The notes under the pieces: generated by a model
The model's database searches: none
The model's input: the letters and a program-made list of their open reading frames with translations, nothing else
Told to the model about the DNA's origin: nothing
Made by a program: the position numbers and the translations under genes
NCBI GenBank assembly: GCA_018380195.1
Contig: JAGZUC010000007.1
Coordinates: 14,552-78,551, forward strand
DNA from: Collinsella sp.
GTDB taxonomy: Bacteria; Actinomycetota; Coriobacteriia; Coriobacteriales; Coriobacteriaceae
Reading direction: 5' to 3'
DNA length: 64,000 bases
In this document: positions 17,384 through 26,034 of the stretch, one piece after another
Numbering within the stretch: the stretch's first letter is position 1
How the letters are laid out: every line of letters starts with the position of its first letter

Positions 17384-19951
17384 ATGGAATTTTATGCAAG
17401 CTGCCCCGAGGGCTTTGAGTCCGCACTCGCCGACGAGCTTAAACGGCTCGGGCTTTCGCATGTCCGCCGCCTGAAGGGCCGCGCCACGTTTGAGGGCGAG
17501 CTTGAGCAGGGCTACCGCGCGTGCCTGTGGTCGCGCCTGGCCAGCCGCGTATTCGTGGTACTCGGGCGCTTTGAGGCGCAGGATGCCGACGAGCTGTATG
17601 ACGGCGTTTACGACATCGCCTGGGAAAGCATCGTCCGTCCAGGCTCCACCATCGCCATCACCGCCCGCGGCGTGACCGAGCAGCTGCGCAACACGCGCTT
17701 CTCCGCCCTGCGTGCCAAGGACGCGCTGTGCGACCGCCTTGCCGAGGCCACTGGCCGTCGCGCCGACGTCGATGCCGCCGATCCCGACGTCCACCTACTG
17801 CTTTCGCTGCGCCAGCGCCGTGCGAGCATCAGCCTGGACCTTTCGGGCGATCCGCTGTTCAAGCGCCTGCCGCCCGCCGCGACTCGCGCTGGCGAGGGCG
17901 CGCACGTGCTACGCCCCGACTACGCCGCACTGGTGTTGGCGCAGGTCGGCTGGACCGCGCTGTGCGAGCGCGAGCTGACGGCCGACGATTACGAGAACGA
18001 GGCCCTGCCCACGCTAATCGATGCCTCGTGCGCCGGCGGCGGCCTGTTGCTGGAAGCCGTGAACATTCTGACCGACCGCGCCCCGGGCGCCGCACGCGAG
18101 CGCTGGGGCTTTGAGGGCTGGCAGCTACACGACGCCGCTCTGTGGGAGCAGCTGCTTGCCGAGGCGCGCGAGCGCGAGGCGGCAGCGCGCGAGCGCCAGG
18201 CGCGCATCGTGGCCATGGACATTGACCCCACCGCCCGCAAGACCGCCGAGCGCATGGTTAAGTGTGCCGGCTACAAGCGCTTTGTCGATTTTTGCGCCGC
18301 CAAGTCCGCCACCGTGCTGGACCACGCAGGTGCCGTTGCCGGTGCCGCCCTGGTCGCGGACACGACCGAGACCCCGCTTTCGCTCATGCACGACGCCATG
18401 ACGCTGATCGGCGAACTGCGCCGCGCGCCTGAGCTCACCGCCGCGCCGGTCGCCGCGCTCACCCGCGACGGATTGCTGGCCCGCGCGCTCCACGCCGAGC
18501 CCGAGCACTCGATCGCCGTCATGCCCAATAACGAGGAGGCGGCTCTTGAGGTTTGGCCCTCGCTCGACCACGCCGCCGCAGCATTCGAAGCTGCGACCAG
18601 TGCGGATGTCGAGGCCGAGGTTGCGGATGCCAACGAAGTCAACGATGAAGCCGCCGCTTCCGCCATGCCCGCGCCTGCCGCCATGCTCGACTTGGGCGAC
18701 GGCAAGCCGCTGCCCGTGCTCATCCCGGAGTCCGAGCAGTTCGCCAATCGCCTGCGCAAGAATGCCCGTCTGCGCCGCAAGTGGGCCAAGCGCGAGGGCG
18801 TGAGCTGCTACCGCGTCTACGATGCCGACCTGCCCGACTACTCCGCCGCCATCGACCTGTACGAGGGCTGCCCGCAGACGCCGGGGCGTTGGCTCGTCAT
18901 CGCCGAATACGCCGCACCCAAGACCATCGATCCCGCGCTAGCCCAGGCCCGCATGCTCGACATCTTGGCTATCGCGCCGCGTATCCTAGATGTTCCGGCC
19001 GAGCATGTGCACGCCAAGGCCCGCATGCGTTCGCGCGGCGGCTCGCAGTACGGTAAGCAGGGCGCCGGCAAGGGCGGCTCGGGCGAGCGCGCCAACATCG
19101 CGCGCCGTCGCCTGCCGCTCATCGAAGAGGGCGAACTCACCTTTGCCGTCAACTTTGATGACTACCTGGATGTGGGCATCTTCTTGGATCACCGTGTCAC
19201 CCGCAACCTGGTGCGCGAGCACGCCAAACAGGCGCACCGCTTCCTCAACCTGTTCGCCTACACCGGTACCGCCACCTGCTATGCGGCAGACGGCGGCGTC
19301 GAGGAAACTGTGACGGTCGACCTTTCCAACACCTACCTGGACTGGGCCGAGCGCAACATGCGCCAGAACGGCTTTGTGGGTCCGCAGCATCACTTTGTGC
19401 GCGACGACGTGCTTGCCTGGATTCGCGACCAGCGCCAGACGCGCAACCGCTGGGACCTGATCTTTGTCGACCCGCCCACGTTTTCGAACTCGTCCAAGAT
19501 GGGCCGCCGCACCTGGGATGTCCAGCGCGACCATGTTGAACTTTTGGCCGGTGTATCGCGCCTGCTCGCGCAGGGCGGCCATGCCATCTTTAGCTGCAAC
19601 CTGCGCGGCTTCCGTCCCGAGACGCGCAAGCTCGCACGCACGGGCGTGGTATTGGAGGACATTACGGCGCGGACCATCCCCGAGGATTTCGCGCGCAACC
19701 AGAAGGTGCACCATTGCTATATCGTGCGCCGCCTGCCCATCGAGGACGCCATGGCCGAGGTCGGCTTTAGTGCCGAGGAGATTGCAGAGCGAACCGAGGA
19801 GCTGCGCAACCCCGAGGCCCGCAAGTCTCGTGCGGCAGTACCCGCGCACGCGCAGGCCAGCAACGGCAAGTCCAACCTTGCCGGCAAACCCTCCCCCGCC
19901 GGCAAGCCCAAAAAGAAGAAGTTCTACGCCAGCAAGCCCAAGGGCAAATAA
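17384..19951 (+). CDS. rlmKL: RlmKL-like bifunctional 23S rRNA methyltransferase, RlmL site degenerate
   Basis: An 855-residue protein laid out like E. coli RlmKL: THUMP domain (residues 1-160), RlmL-type methyltransferase (160-470), then an RlmK-type domain (530-820) and a lysine-rich tail. The RlmK half looks intact: SAM site FLNLFAYTGTATCYA (about 620) and FVDPPTFSNSSKM (about 692), which in E. coli makes m7G2069. In the RlmL half the SAM motif is altered (DASCAGGG where E. coli has DPMCGSG), and the catalytic NPPYGER motif is missing; ADTTETPLSLMHD stands near its place (about 324). The m2G2445 activity is therefore probably lost. ATG 17384 follows GAGAGG. Confidence 0.93.
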   Translation: MEFYASCPEGFESALADELKRLGLSHVRRLKGRATFEGELEQGYRACLWSRLASRVFVVLGRFEAQDADELYDGVYDIAWESIVRPGSTIAITARGVTEQLRNTRFSALRAKDALCDRLAEATGRRADVDAADPDVHLLLSLRQRRASISLDLSGDPLFKRLPPAATRAGEGAHVLRPDYAALVLAQVGWTALCERELTADDYENEALPTLIDASCAGGGLLLEAVNILTDRAPGAARERWGFEGWQLHDAALWEQLLAEAREREAAARERQARIVAMDIDPTARKTAERMVKCAGYKRFVDFCAAKSATVLDHAGAVAGAALVADTTETPLSLMHDAMTLIGELRRAPELTAAPVAALTRDGLLARALHAEPEHSIAVMPNNEEAALEVWPSLDHAAAAFEAATSADVEAEVADANEVNDEAAASAMPAPAAMLDLGDGKPLPVLIPESEQFANRLRKNARLRRKWAKREGVSCYRVYDADLPDYSAAIDLYEGCPQTPGRWLVIAEYAAPKTIDPALAQARMLDILAIAPRILDVPAEHVHAKARMRSRGGSQYGKQGAGKGGSGERANIARRRLPLIEEGELTFAVNFDDYLDVGIFLDHRVTRNLVREHAKQAHRFLNLFAYTGTATCYAADGGVEETVTVDLSNTYLDWAERNMRQNGFVGPQHHFVRDDVLAWIRDQRQTRNRWDLIFVDPPTFSNSSKMGRRTWDVQRDHVELLAGVSRLLAQGGHAIFSCNLRGFRPETRKLARTGVVLEDITARTIPEDFARNQKVHHCYIVRRLPIEDAMAEVGFSAEEIAERTEELRNPEARKSRAAVPAHAQASNGKSNLAGKPSPAGKPKKKKFYASKPKGK

Positions 19952-19956
19952 ACAAA

Positions 19957-20020
19957 GTTGCGGTGGAATAGTTCCTAAAATGCCTGGTAAAGGCACAAAC
20001 AGGAACTATTTCACCGCAAC
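19957..20020. repeat. Inverted repeat of the TTGCGGTGGAATA family, copy 1
   Basis: 20-base arms (19957-19976 and 20001-20020) match at 19 positions; the one mismatch is a G-T (G-U in plus-strand RNA) wobble. The loop contains a small TGCCT/AGGCA hairpin and TAAAGGCACAAAC. It separates the convergent rlmKL and kdpE genes. On the minus strand it is followed by a T-rich tract, so it may terminate kdpE. A relative lies at 43329-43391. Confidence 0.85.
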
Positions 20021-20045
20021 TCATATTGGGATGGTGGCCGGCGAT

Positions 20046-20759
20046 CTAGCCTTGGGTGACCAGTCGGTAACCGATACCCACATGCGTTTGGATATAGCGC
20101 GGATGCGCGGGGTCGGACTCGATCTTCTTGCGCAACGTGCCCATAAAGACACGCAGGCTCGCCAGGTCGCTCTTAGTTGCCGTGCCCCAAATCTCGTGGA
20201 GGATAAACTGGTGCGTCAGTACCTTGTCGGCGTTGTGTGCCAGCAGGCACAGGAGCTTATACTCGATCGGCGTCAGATGCAGCTCCTCGCCATCCATCGT
20301 GGCGACGCCTGCATCAAAATCGATATGCAGCTCACCGGTATCGAACGAGCCCTCGGAGGCAACGCCGCCCGTCTGCGCATACGACAGACGCCTGAGCGTC
20401 GTGCGAATGCGCGCGAGCAGCTCCTCGACCGAAAACGGCTTGGTCAGGTAGTCGTCGGCGCCGGCATCGAGCGCGCGGATCTTGTCCGCATCCTCGCTGC
20501 GCGCCGAGACCACAATGATCGGCATGCCCGACCATGTGCGCACCGACTCCACCACCTTGACACCGTCCATATCGGGCAGGCCCAAATCGAGCAGCACGAT
20601 GCTCGGCGTCTGCGATGAGGCGGCGGCGATGGCGGCATGGGCGGTCTCCACGGCCATATGACGCAAGCCGTGTGCCTCGAGCGCGGCAACGATTAAGTTG
20701 CGAACGGCGGGGTCGTCCTCAACGACCAAGATGAGCGGTTTTACGGCAGAGTTCGGCAC
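20046..20759 (-). CDS. kdpE: KdpE-like response regulator
   Basis: A 237-residue OmpR/KdpE-type regulator: acidic pocket VVEDD, phospho-acceptor Asp in LLDLGLPDMDG, the conserved Lys in TKPF, and a C-terminal winged helix ending YIQTHVGIGYRL. The start is GTG 20759, with AAGGAG 8-9 bases upstream and 4 bases after the kinase stop; longer frames overlap the kinase. It is the last gene of the kup operon and is expected to control potassium uptake genes. Confidence 0.92.
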   Translation of the reverse strand: MPNSAVKPLILVVEDDPAVRNLIVAALEAHGLRHMAVETAHAAIAAASSQTPSIVLLDLGLPDMDGVKVVESVRTWSGMPIIVVSARSEDADKIRALDAGADDYLTKPFSVEELLARIRTTLRRLSYAQTGGVASEGSFDTGELHIDFDAGVATMDGEELHLTPIEYKLLCLLAHNADKVLTHQFILHEIWGTATKSDLASLRVFMGTLRKKIESDPAHPRYIQTHVGIGYRLVTQG

Positions 20760-20763
20760 GGCG

Positions 20764-22389
20764 CTACTCCTTATCAAACGAAACATCGGCGACGGGAAGC
20801 TCAATCGTAAAGACCGAGCCGTGCGGGTCCGCCGCGGCAACCTCTATGCTACCGCCATGCGCCAACGCAATGGAGCGGCAGAGCGAAAGACCCAGGCCCA
20901 CACTACGATGGCTGTCGGCAAGACCGTGGTTGGCGGTGTAGAACGACTCAAAGATCCGCTCGCGATCCTCGGGCGCAATGCCCGGGCCATCATCGGCCAC
21001 CGAGCACGTCACGTGCCCATCGTCGACGCCAATCGAAATCACGATATGCGAGCCTGCGGGCGTATAGGTGATGGCATTGTTCACCAGGTTCACCACGAGC
21101 TGCACCATCAGGCGCGCGTCGACGTTGACGAGCGCCGGCTCATCGCACGCCACCACTTTAAGGTCATGCTCGCGCACGGCCGGATTTACGTGGCGCAGCG
21201 CCTCCTCGACGATATCGTCCATGAGCTCGAGCGTGGTCGACAGGCGCATACCGCCGCCCTCGAGCTTGGTGATGGCGAGCAGGTTCTCGACGGTGGCGTT
21301 GAGCCATTGCGCATCCGAGCGAATGGATAGGAGCAAGCCGCGGCGCGTCTGGGCGTCGAGCACGGCCGTGCCGGTCGAGCCCTGGTCGAGCAGCACGTCG
21401 GCATTGCCCGAAATACTGGTAAGCGGCGTGCGCAGATCGTGCGAGATGGAGCGCAGCAGGTTGGCGCGCAGCTGCTCGTTTTTGGCGAGCACCGCCGCCT
21501 CCTCGCGGGCCTCCATGGCGCGGGCGCGGTCGAGCGCCAGCTCGCCTTCGCTCACGATGGCGTCGGCAAGTGTCCGCTCCTCGTGCGTCAGCACGTCGGG
21601 CTCGGCAACGATGGCCAGCACGCCCACCACCGAGGCGGGGTCGCCCGAGCGCACGAAGCCGTCGCCTGTGCGAACCGTCAGGAAGATACCATAAAACGCC
21701 GAGCCGCCATAGGTGGCATCGAGCGGCGTACCCACATAGGCGGACGCCGAGAGTCGCGGCGGCATCTGCGGCGCCAGTTCGTGCACCGGTGCCGCATCGC
21801 CCACAGCCGTGTACGTCGCACGCGGCAGCAGGTCATCGCCCTCGGCGTCGGCGCTGTACCATACGACCGGACAGCCCGAAAGACGCGCCAGCTGCGTTGC
21901 CATGGCGTGAACGATCTGCTGCTGGTCGGCACACCGCTGTAGTATGCGGTTAGTCTCGAGCACCATATGCGTGCGACGGTCGCTGGCGGCAGCCTGCGCC
22001 AAGGCACGGCGCAGGGCCAACGCAATCGAGCTCGACACAAGCGAGACCACGAACATGATGAAGAACATGCCGGGATAGACGCGGTCGATAAGCGACAGCG
22101 AGTAGCGCGGGTCGATAAACAAGAAGTTGTAGAGCGCCACGGCGGCAGCCGAGCTCAGCAAGCAATACAGGCGACTCCAGGTAAAGAATGCGCACAGCTG
22201 AACGGCGAACACATAGACGATCATGATGCTCGGCGCGAGACCCGGATGGTCGAGCAGCGCGCCCACAATCGTCGCCGCGACCAGCAGTCCCACCGATACG
22301 CAGGCGTCATACAGAGGAGTGCGGCGCGTCAGCGTTGTGCGCCGCCACCAAAAGCTATCGGCAATATCGCCGTCCGTACGGACGTCCAT
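20764..22389 (-). CDS. KdpD-type sensor histidine kinase lacking the N-terminal KdpD/Usp domains
   Basis: A 541-residue membrane kinase. It starts with the four-helix DUF4118 block (residues about 30-115, including NFLFIDPRYS), then a GAF-like domain, HisKA with the phospho-His in SISHDLRTPLTSISGN, and an HATPase domain (NLVNNAITYTP, DDGPGIAPEDRERIFE, GLGLSLC). E. coli KdpD is about 900 residues because of N-terminal KdpD and Usp domains that bind nucleotides; these are absent here. It is coupled to kdpE by a 4-base gap. It probably senses potassium or turgor through the membrane part. Confidence 0.9.
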   Translation of the reverse strand: MDVRTDGDIADSFWWRRTTLTRRTPLYDACVSVGLLVAATIVGALLDHPGLAPSIMIVYVFAVQLCAFFTWSRLYCLLSSAAAVALYNFLFIDPRYSLSLIDRVYPGMFFIMFVVSLVSSSIALALRRALAQAAASDRRTHMVLETNRILQRCADQQQIVHAMATQLARLSGCPVVWYSADAEGDDLLPRATYTAVGDAAPVHELAPQMPPRLSASAYVGTPLDATYGGSAFYGIFLTVRTGDGFVRSGDPASVVGVLAIVAEPDVLTHEERTLADAIVSEGELALDRARAMEAREEAAVLAKNEQLRANLLRSISHDLRTPLTSISGNADVLLDQGSTGTAVLDAQTRRGLLLSIRSDAQWLNATVENLLAITKLEGGGMRLSTTLELMDDIVEEALRHVNPAVREHDLKVVACDEPALVNVDARLMVQLVVNLVNNAITYTPAGSHIVISIGVDDGHVTCSVADDGPGIAPEDRERIFESFYTANHGLADSHRSVGLGLSLCRSIALAHGGSIEVAAADPHGSVFTIELPVADVSFDKE

Positions 22390-22417
22390 CAGCGCCCCGC
22401 CCCTCTCTCAAAAACAA

Positions 22418-22470
22418 AAACCACCACAAAGGGGACAGGCACCTTTGTGGTGGTTTCCCTTGTGGTGGTT
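22418..22470. repeat. Palindrome with GGGGACAGGCACC core, copy 1
   Basis: A 39-base near-palindrome (22418-22456) with AAACCACCAC and GTGGTGGTTT arms, followed by an extra TGTGGTGGTT half (22461-22470). It lies in the gap between the small membrane protein and the kdpD-like gene. Two other copies are at 59674 and 61793. Confidence 0.85.
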
Positions 22471-22502
22471 CTAAGTGTAAAGCCTTCTACGACCGGCAGC
22501 CG

Positions 22503-22727
22503 CTAGACAAACAGCACGTGCGCGAGCAGTGCGCACATGCACACCGCTCCAAATACCAGTGCCACGATCGAAATCACGCGATCGGCCATGTCCATGTTGG
22601 CACGATTCGTAAAGAACCGATCTTCGGCGGCATCGACGCGCGCCTCACGCACCATTTCGACCACCGCCTCGCGGCCATCGAGCGCCTTTGCATCCATGTT
22701 TGCCTCCCCGGCCTCATGCTTATCCAT
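22503..22727 (-). CDS. Small single-span membrane protein in the potassium operon
   Basis: A 74-residue protein not recognised as a known family. The first 48 residues are charged (many Glu, Asp, Arg and Lys), followed by one C-terminal membrane helix (about 50-74, VISIVALVFGAVCMCALLAH). ATG 22727 has a GGAG about 11 bases upstream. It lies 30 bases after kup and before kdpD, in the same direction. A role as a small partner of Kup or of the kinase, loosely like KdpF in the Kdp system, is inference from position. Confidence 0.72.
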   Translation of the reverse strand: MDKHEAGEANMDAKALDGREAVVEMVREARVDAAEDRFFTNRANMDMADRVISIVALVFGAVCMCALLAHVLFV

Positions 22728-22757
22728 CAAAAACTAACTCCGCGTAGCCGCCGACGT

Positions 22758-24785
22758 CTACGGACGCTCGTTGGGAGCCAGGCGCTGCATCTTATTCACG
22801 GCCTTAAACTTGGTGAACAGCGGCACGTACTCAAAGCTCACGTTGGAGTTCTCCAGGCCGTACCAACGCGCGGGCGTGCCGGCGGCGCGGCGGATGATGT
22901 ACTTGAGCGTGATGGCCGTACGCTCGCTGGGCTCCACATCGCTTTCGGGCGCCAGAAGCTTACGGATCAGGACGAACTTGAACGTGCCGATGTTACCCGG
23001 ATCCTTGTAGACCGAGTAGTCATGCGTCTGCGGCGGCAGCTCGCCGGTGGCAGCCAGGTCCTGAACAACCTGACGCAGGTAGGCATTGACGCGCTGGTTG
23101 ATCTTGTAGCCCAGGTACAGATGCACGCGGAACACGTAGTCGGTGCCGAACGTCTCGACCGAATAGGCAAAGGTATGCGGTTCGTCCATGGTCTCGACGT
23201 TCACAAACCACCAGGCGTGGGCACGCTTGGGATGCTTGTCCAAGATCGAGTAGACAATATCGCGGTCGATGTAGTCGGTATGGGTGTCCTTGGTCAGGTA
23301 CACGACGTTGTCGCTCATGCGCTCGTAACGGTCGTCGTCGCGCAGGCGCTTGAGCTGCGGCAGATAGCTGCGCAGCGGCAGCAGCGTAAACTGGCGCTGC
23401 TCGACCGCCGTGCCGTTGTACCAGCACACCATAATGCCCATGATGAGTGCAGCCATGAGGATGGTGAAGTAGCCGCCGTGGAAGAACTTGGTGAGCGAGC
23501 TCACGAAGAAGAAGCCTTCGAGCAAAAGGAAGAAGGCCGCGAAGATCCACGGAGCAACCTTGAGCTTGCGCTCCTCGTGCAGGTAGAAGAAGAGCAGCAG
23601 CGTGGTGCACATCATGGTCAGGGTAATGGCAAGGCCGTAGGCGGCTTCCATATGCGCCGAGTTCTGGAACAGCAGCACCACGATGACGCAGCCCACGAGC
23701 ATGACGTTGTTGACCATGGGGATGTAGAGCTGGCCCTTGGTCTCGGCAGGGTAGAAGACCTGCATGTGCGGCATAAGGTCCAGACGGCTGGCCTCGGACA
23801 CCAGCGAGAATGCGCCGGTGATAAGCGCCTGCGAGGCGATGATGGCCGCAACGGTGGAAAGGCCTACGGCAAACGGGCGCAGGCCCGGGGCGAGCATCTG
23901 GTAGAACGGGTTGAGGTCGGCAATGCCCATGAGCTCGGGGTTGGCAGCGTTGTTCATAAGCCAAGCGCCCTGGCCCATATAGGAAAGCAGCAGGCAGCAC
24001 TTAACGAACGGCCAGGTGGCGTAGATGTTGCCGCGGCCGACGTGGCCCATGTCGGAGTAGAGCGCCTCGGCACCGGTGGTGGCAAGGAAGCAGCTGCCCA
24101 GAATCATGATACCCGCGTGGTTGTTGGGGCTCAGCAAAAAGGCGATGCCGCGCACCGGGTTGAGGCACAGCAGCACGGCGGGGTGCTGGAAGACAAAAAA
24201 CAGACCCGTGCCGCCCAGGAACAGGAACCACAGCGTCATGATGGGGCCAAAGGCGTGACCGATCTTGGCCGTACCGATGCGTTGCACCAAAAAGAGCGCG
24301 ATGATGATGGCGAGCGTAATGGCGACGACGCGGCCCTGGTCATCGCCCAGCACGGCATGGACCGCCGGGATGGTGCGCAGGCCCTCGATGGCCGTGGTAA
24401 CGGTAACGGCCGGCGTCAGGATGCCGTCGGCGAGCAGCGCGGCGCCACCCAGCATGGCGGGGATGATAAGCCACTTGCCGCAGCGCTTGACCAGGCTGTA
24501 CAAGGCAAAGATGCCGCCCTCACCATGGTTATCGGCACGCAGCGAGATGAGCACATACTTGATGGTGGTCAGCAGCGTGACCGTCCACACGACAAGGGAG
24601 AGCGCGCCGAGCACGAACTCCTCCGTCACGCTTCCGATGCCGCCGTTGCCGGCAACGAGCGCCTTGGTTACATACATAGGGCTGGTGCCGATATCGCCGT
24701 ACACCACACCCAGCGTGACGAGCATCGCCGAGATGCTCACAGGAATCGCAGCGTGCGAGGCTGCCTCCTTGGCCTTCTGTTCCAT
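22758..24785 (-). CDS. kup: Kup-family potassium transporter
   Basis: A 675-residue K+ transporter (KUP/HAK/KT). Twelve membrane helices are followed by a cytoplasmic C-terminal domain. The signature GVVYGDIGTSPMYV opens helix 1, and ADNHGEGGIFALYSLV matches the family motif. Start ATG 24785 has GGGAGGA upstream; the frame to 24803 begins with TTG and overlaps that ribosome site. It leads an operon with a KdpDE-type pair, implying two-component control of a Kup transporter; no kdpFABC is present in the window. Confidence 0.95.
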   Translation of the reverse strand: MEQKAKEAASHAAIPVSISAMLVTLGVVYGDIGTSPMYVTKALVAGNGGIGSVTEEFVLGALSLVVWTVTLLTTIKYVLISLRADNHGEGGIFALYSLVKRCGKWLIIPAMLGGAALLADGILTPAVTVTTAIEGLRTIPAVHAVLGDDQGRVVAITLAIIIALFLVQRIGTAKIGHAFGPIMTLWFLFLGGTGLFFVFQHPAVLLCLNPVRGIAFLLSPNNHAGIMILGSCFLATTGAEALYSDMGHVGRGNIYATWPFVKCCLLLSYMGQGAWLMNNAANPELMGIADLNPFYQMLAPGLRPFAVGLSTVAAIIASQALITGAFSLVSEASRLDLMPHMQVFYPAETKGQLYIPMVNNVMLVGCVIVVLLFQNSAHMEAAYGLAITLTMMCTTLLLFFYLHEERKLKVAPWIFAAFFLLLEGFFFVSSLTKFFHGGYFTILMAALIMGIMVCWYNGTAVEQRQFTLLPLRSYLPQLKRLRDDDRYERMSDNVVYLTKDTHTDYIDRDIVYSILDKHPKRAHAWWFVNVETMDEPHTFAYSVETFGTDYVFRVHLYLGYKINQRVNAYLRQVVQDLAATGELPPQTHDYSVYKDPGNIGTFKFVLIRKLLAPESDVEPSERTAITLKYIIRRAAGTPARWYGLENSNVSFEYVPLFTKFKAVNKMQRLAPNERP

Positions 24786-24820
24786 AAGCCGGTTTCCTCC
24801 CAACTTTAATGTTCGAAGGA

Positions 24821-24826
24821 ATTATA
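24821..24826 (-). promoter_or_regulatory. -10 box of the kup promoter
   Basis: TATAAT on the minus strand, with TTCAAA about 15 bases further upstream as a possible -35. I looked for a ydaO-type c-di-AMP riboswitch in this leader and did not recognise one. Confidence 0.5.
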
Positions 24827-24908
24827 GGTAATCGGCCTATGTTTGAATGGCACTGTTTTCCCAGCTAGATAAACATTTATACGGCCTTTAGGCCACCGCG
24901 GCGATATG

Positions 24909-24943
24909 GAATGTGACAAAGGGACTGTCCCCTTGTCACATTC
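24909..24943. repeat. GTGACAA palindrome with GGGACTGTCCC core
   Basis: Arms GAATGTGACAA and TTGTCACATTC flank AGGGACTGTCCCC, itself palindromic. It abuts the nitroreductase stop at 24945. A shortened relative lies at 49984-50010. Confidence 0.8.
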
Positions 24944-24944
24944 G

Positions 24945-25820
24945 TCATTTTCCGAGCCAATTTTTGAACCACCACTCCATGGAGCGGCTCATCTCGGCCA
25001 TAAAGGGGCTCGTGTGCTTGCGGGTGTAGATATCCATGACGCGCTCCCCCACCTCGCGGGCATGCGGACGGAACATCGCGTCCATCTCGGCCACCTGCGC
25101 GTCCATGGTCGCGGCATCCGCGCGGCAGTAGCGCTCCTCGTGCACCAGGTTCACCACGGGATGCGCAATGGCCGGACGCTCCTTGCGAGGCGTGCCGACG
25201 ATGAGCATCGACAGCGGCATGGTATAGGGCGGCAGGTCGAGCAGCTCGGCAACTTCCTCGGCATTCTCGACGATATCACCGATATAGCAGCTCCCCAGCC
25301 CCAGGGCCTCGGCGGCAACCACGGCGTTTTGCGCGGCGATCACGGCGTCCTGGGCCGCGATGGCAAAGTCGCCCAAACCCGGCGCACGGCGGGGCGCCTT
25401 GCCCGTGCGCTCGACGAACTCGGGCTCAAAGCAGCCCATGTGCTCAAACAGATCGATCCACTTGGCATAATCGACCACAAACATGAGTGCCCAGGGCGCC
25501 TTGGCAATCATGGGCTGGTGGTCGCACAGGTCGGCCAGACGGTCCAGCGTAGCCTGCTCGCGAATACTCACGATGGAATACATCATCATGGCGCCCGCCG
25601 ACGGTGCGCGACTCGCCGCATGCAAGATTGCCGCCCGCTGCTCGTCGGTCACCGCCACGGGGCGGTCGTCGTCATCACGCGCGAAGGCACGCGTGGACGA
25701 GCGGTGCTCCAAGATGTCCAGCACCGCGTTACCCGTAGTCTCGACCGGATAACCGTTCGCATCCACGCCCGCAGCTCCGCCGCAGTACTCGGCGCCCGTC
25801 ATACAAACCTGCTCGCCCAT
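24945..25820 (-). CDS. Nitroreductase-family flavoprotein
   Basis: A 291-residue FMN-dependent nitroreductase-fold enzyme. HRSSTRAF near residue 39 and SRAPSAGAMMMYSI form the FMN-binding N-terminus, and AAEALGLGSCYIGDI is the typical glycine-rich segment. C-terminal extension of about 60 residues. Members reduce quinones, nitro compounds or flavins with NAD(P)H. Monocistronic. Natural substrate unknown. Confidence 0.88.
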   Translation of the reverse strand: MGEQVCMTGAEYCGGAAGVDANGYPVETTGNAVLDILEHRSSTRAFARDDDDRPVAVTDEQRAAILHAASRAPSAGAMMMYSIVSIREQATLDRLADLCDHQPMIAKAPWALMFVVDYAKWIDLFEHMGCFEPEFVERTGKAPRRAPGLGDFAIAAQDAVIAAQNAVVAAEALGLGSCYIGDIVENAEEVAELLDLPPYTMPLSMLIVGTPRKERPAIAHPVVNLVHEERYCRADAATMDAQVAEMDAMFRPHAREVGERVMDIYTRKHTSPFMAEMSRSMEWWFKNWLGK

Positions 25821-26034
25821 AGCTCTATCCTCGCCAATTCTTTAAGAAGCCTTTACGTTTCCGTGTAATTCCCGTCCATTATCGCGCAGGTCGCCACTAC
25901 ATTGCGCCACACCGCCGCACATGCGCGTTAATATGGCTGGTTGTTGTGCGCAGCCCGCAAATGCAGTGCATATTTAGGTAACAATCGGGTAAACCCCCGC
26001 TTTCGTAGGTTTTAAGTTTGTGAGGAGTCTCAGC

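Noticed and set aside
22335..24809. 824-codon plus-strand frame opposite kup
   Set aside because: Shadow; runs through several genes and a palindromic repeat.
24786..24908. c-di-AMP (ydaO) riboswitch before kup
   Set aside because: The leader is short and lacks the recognisable conserved segments.
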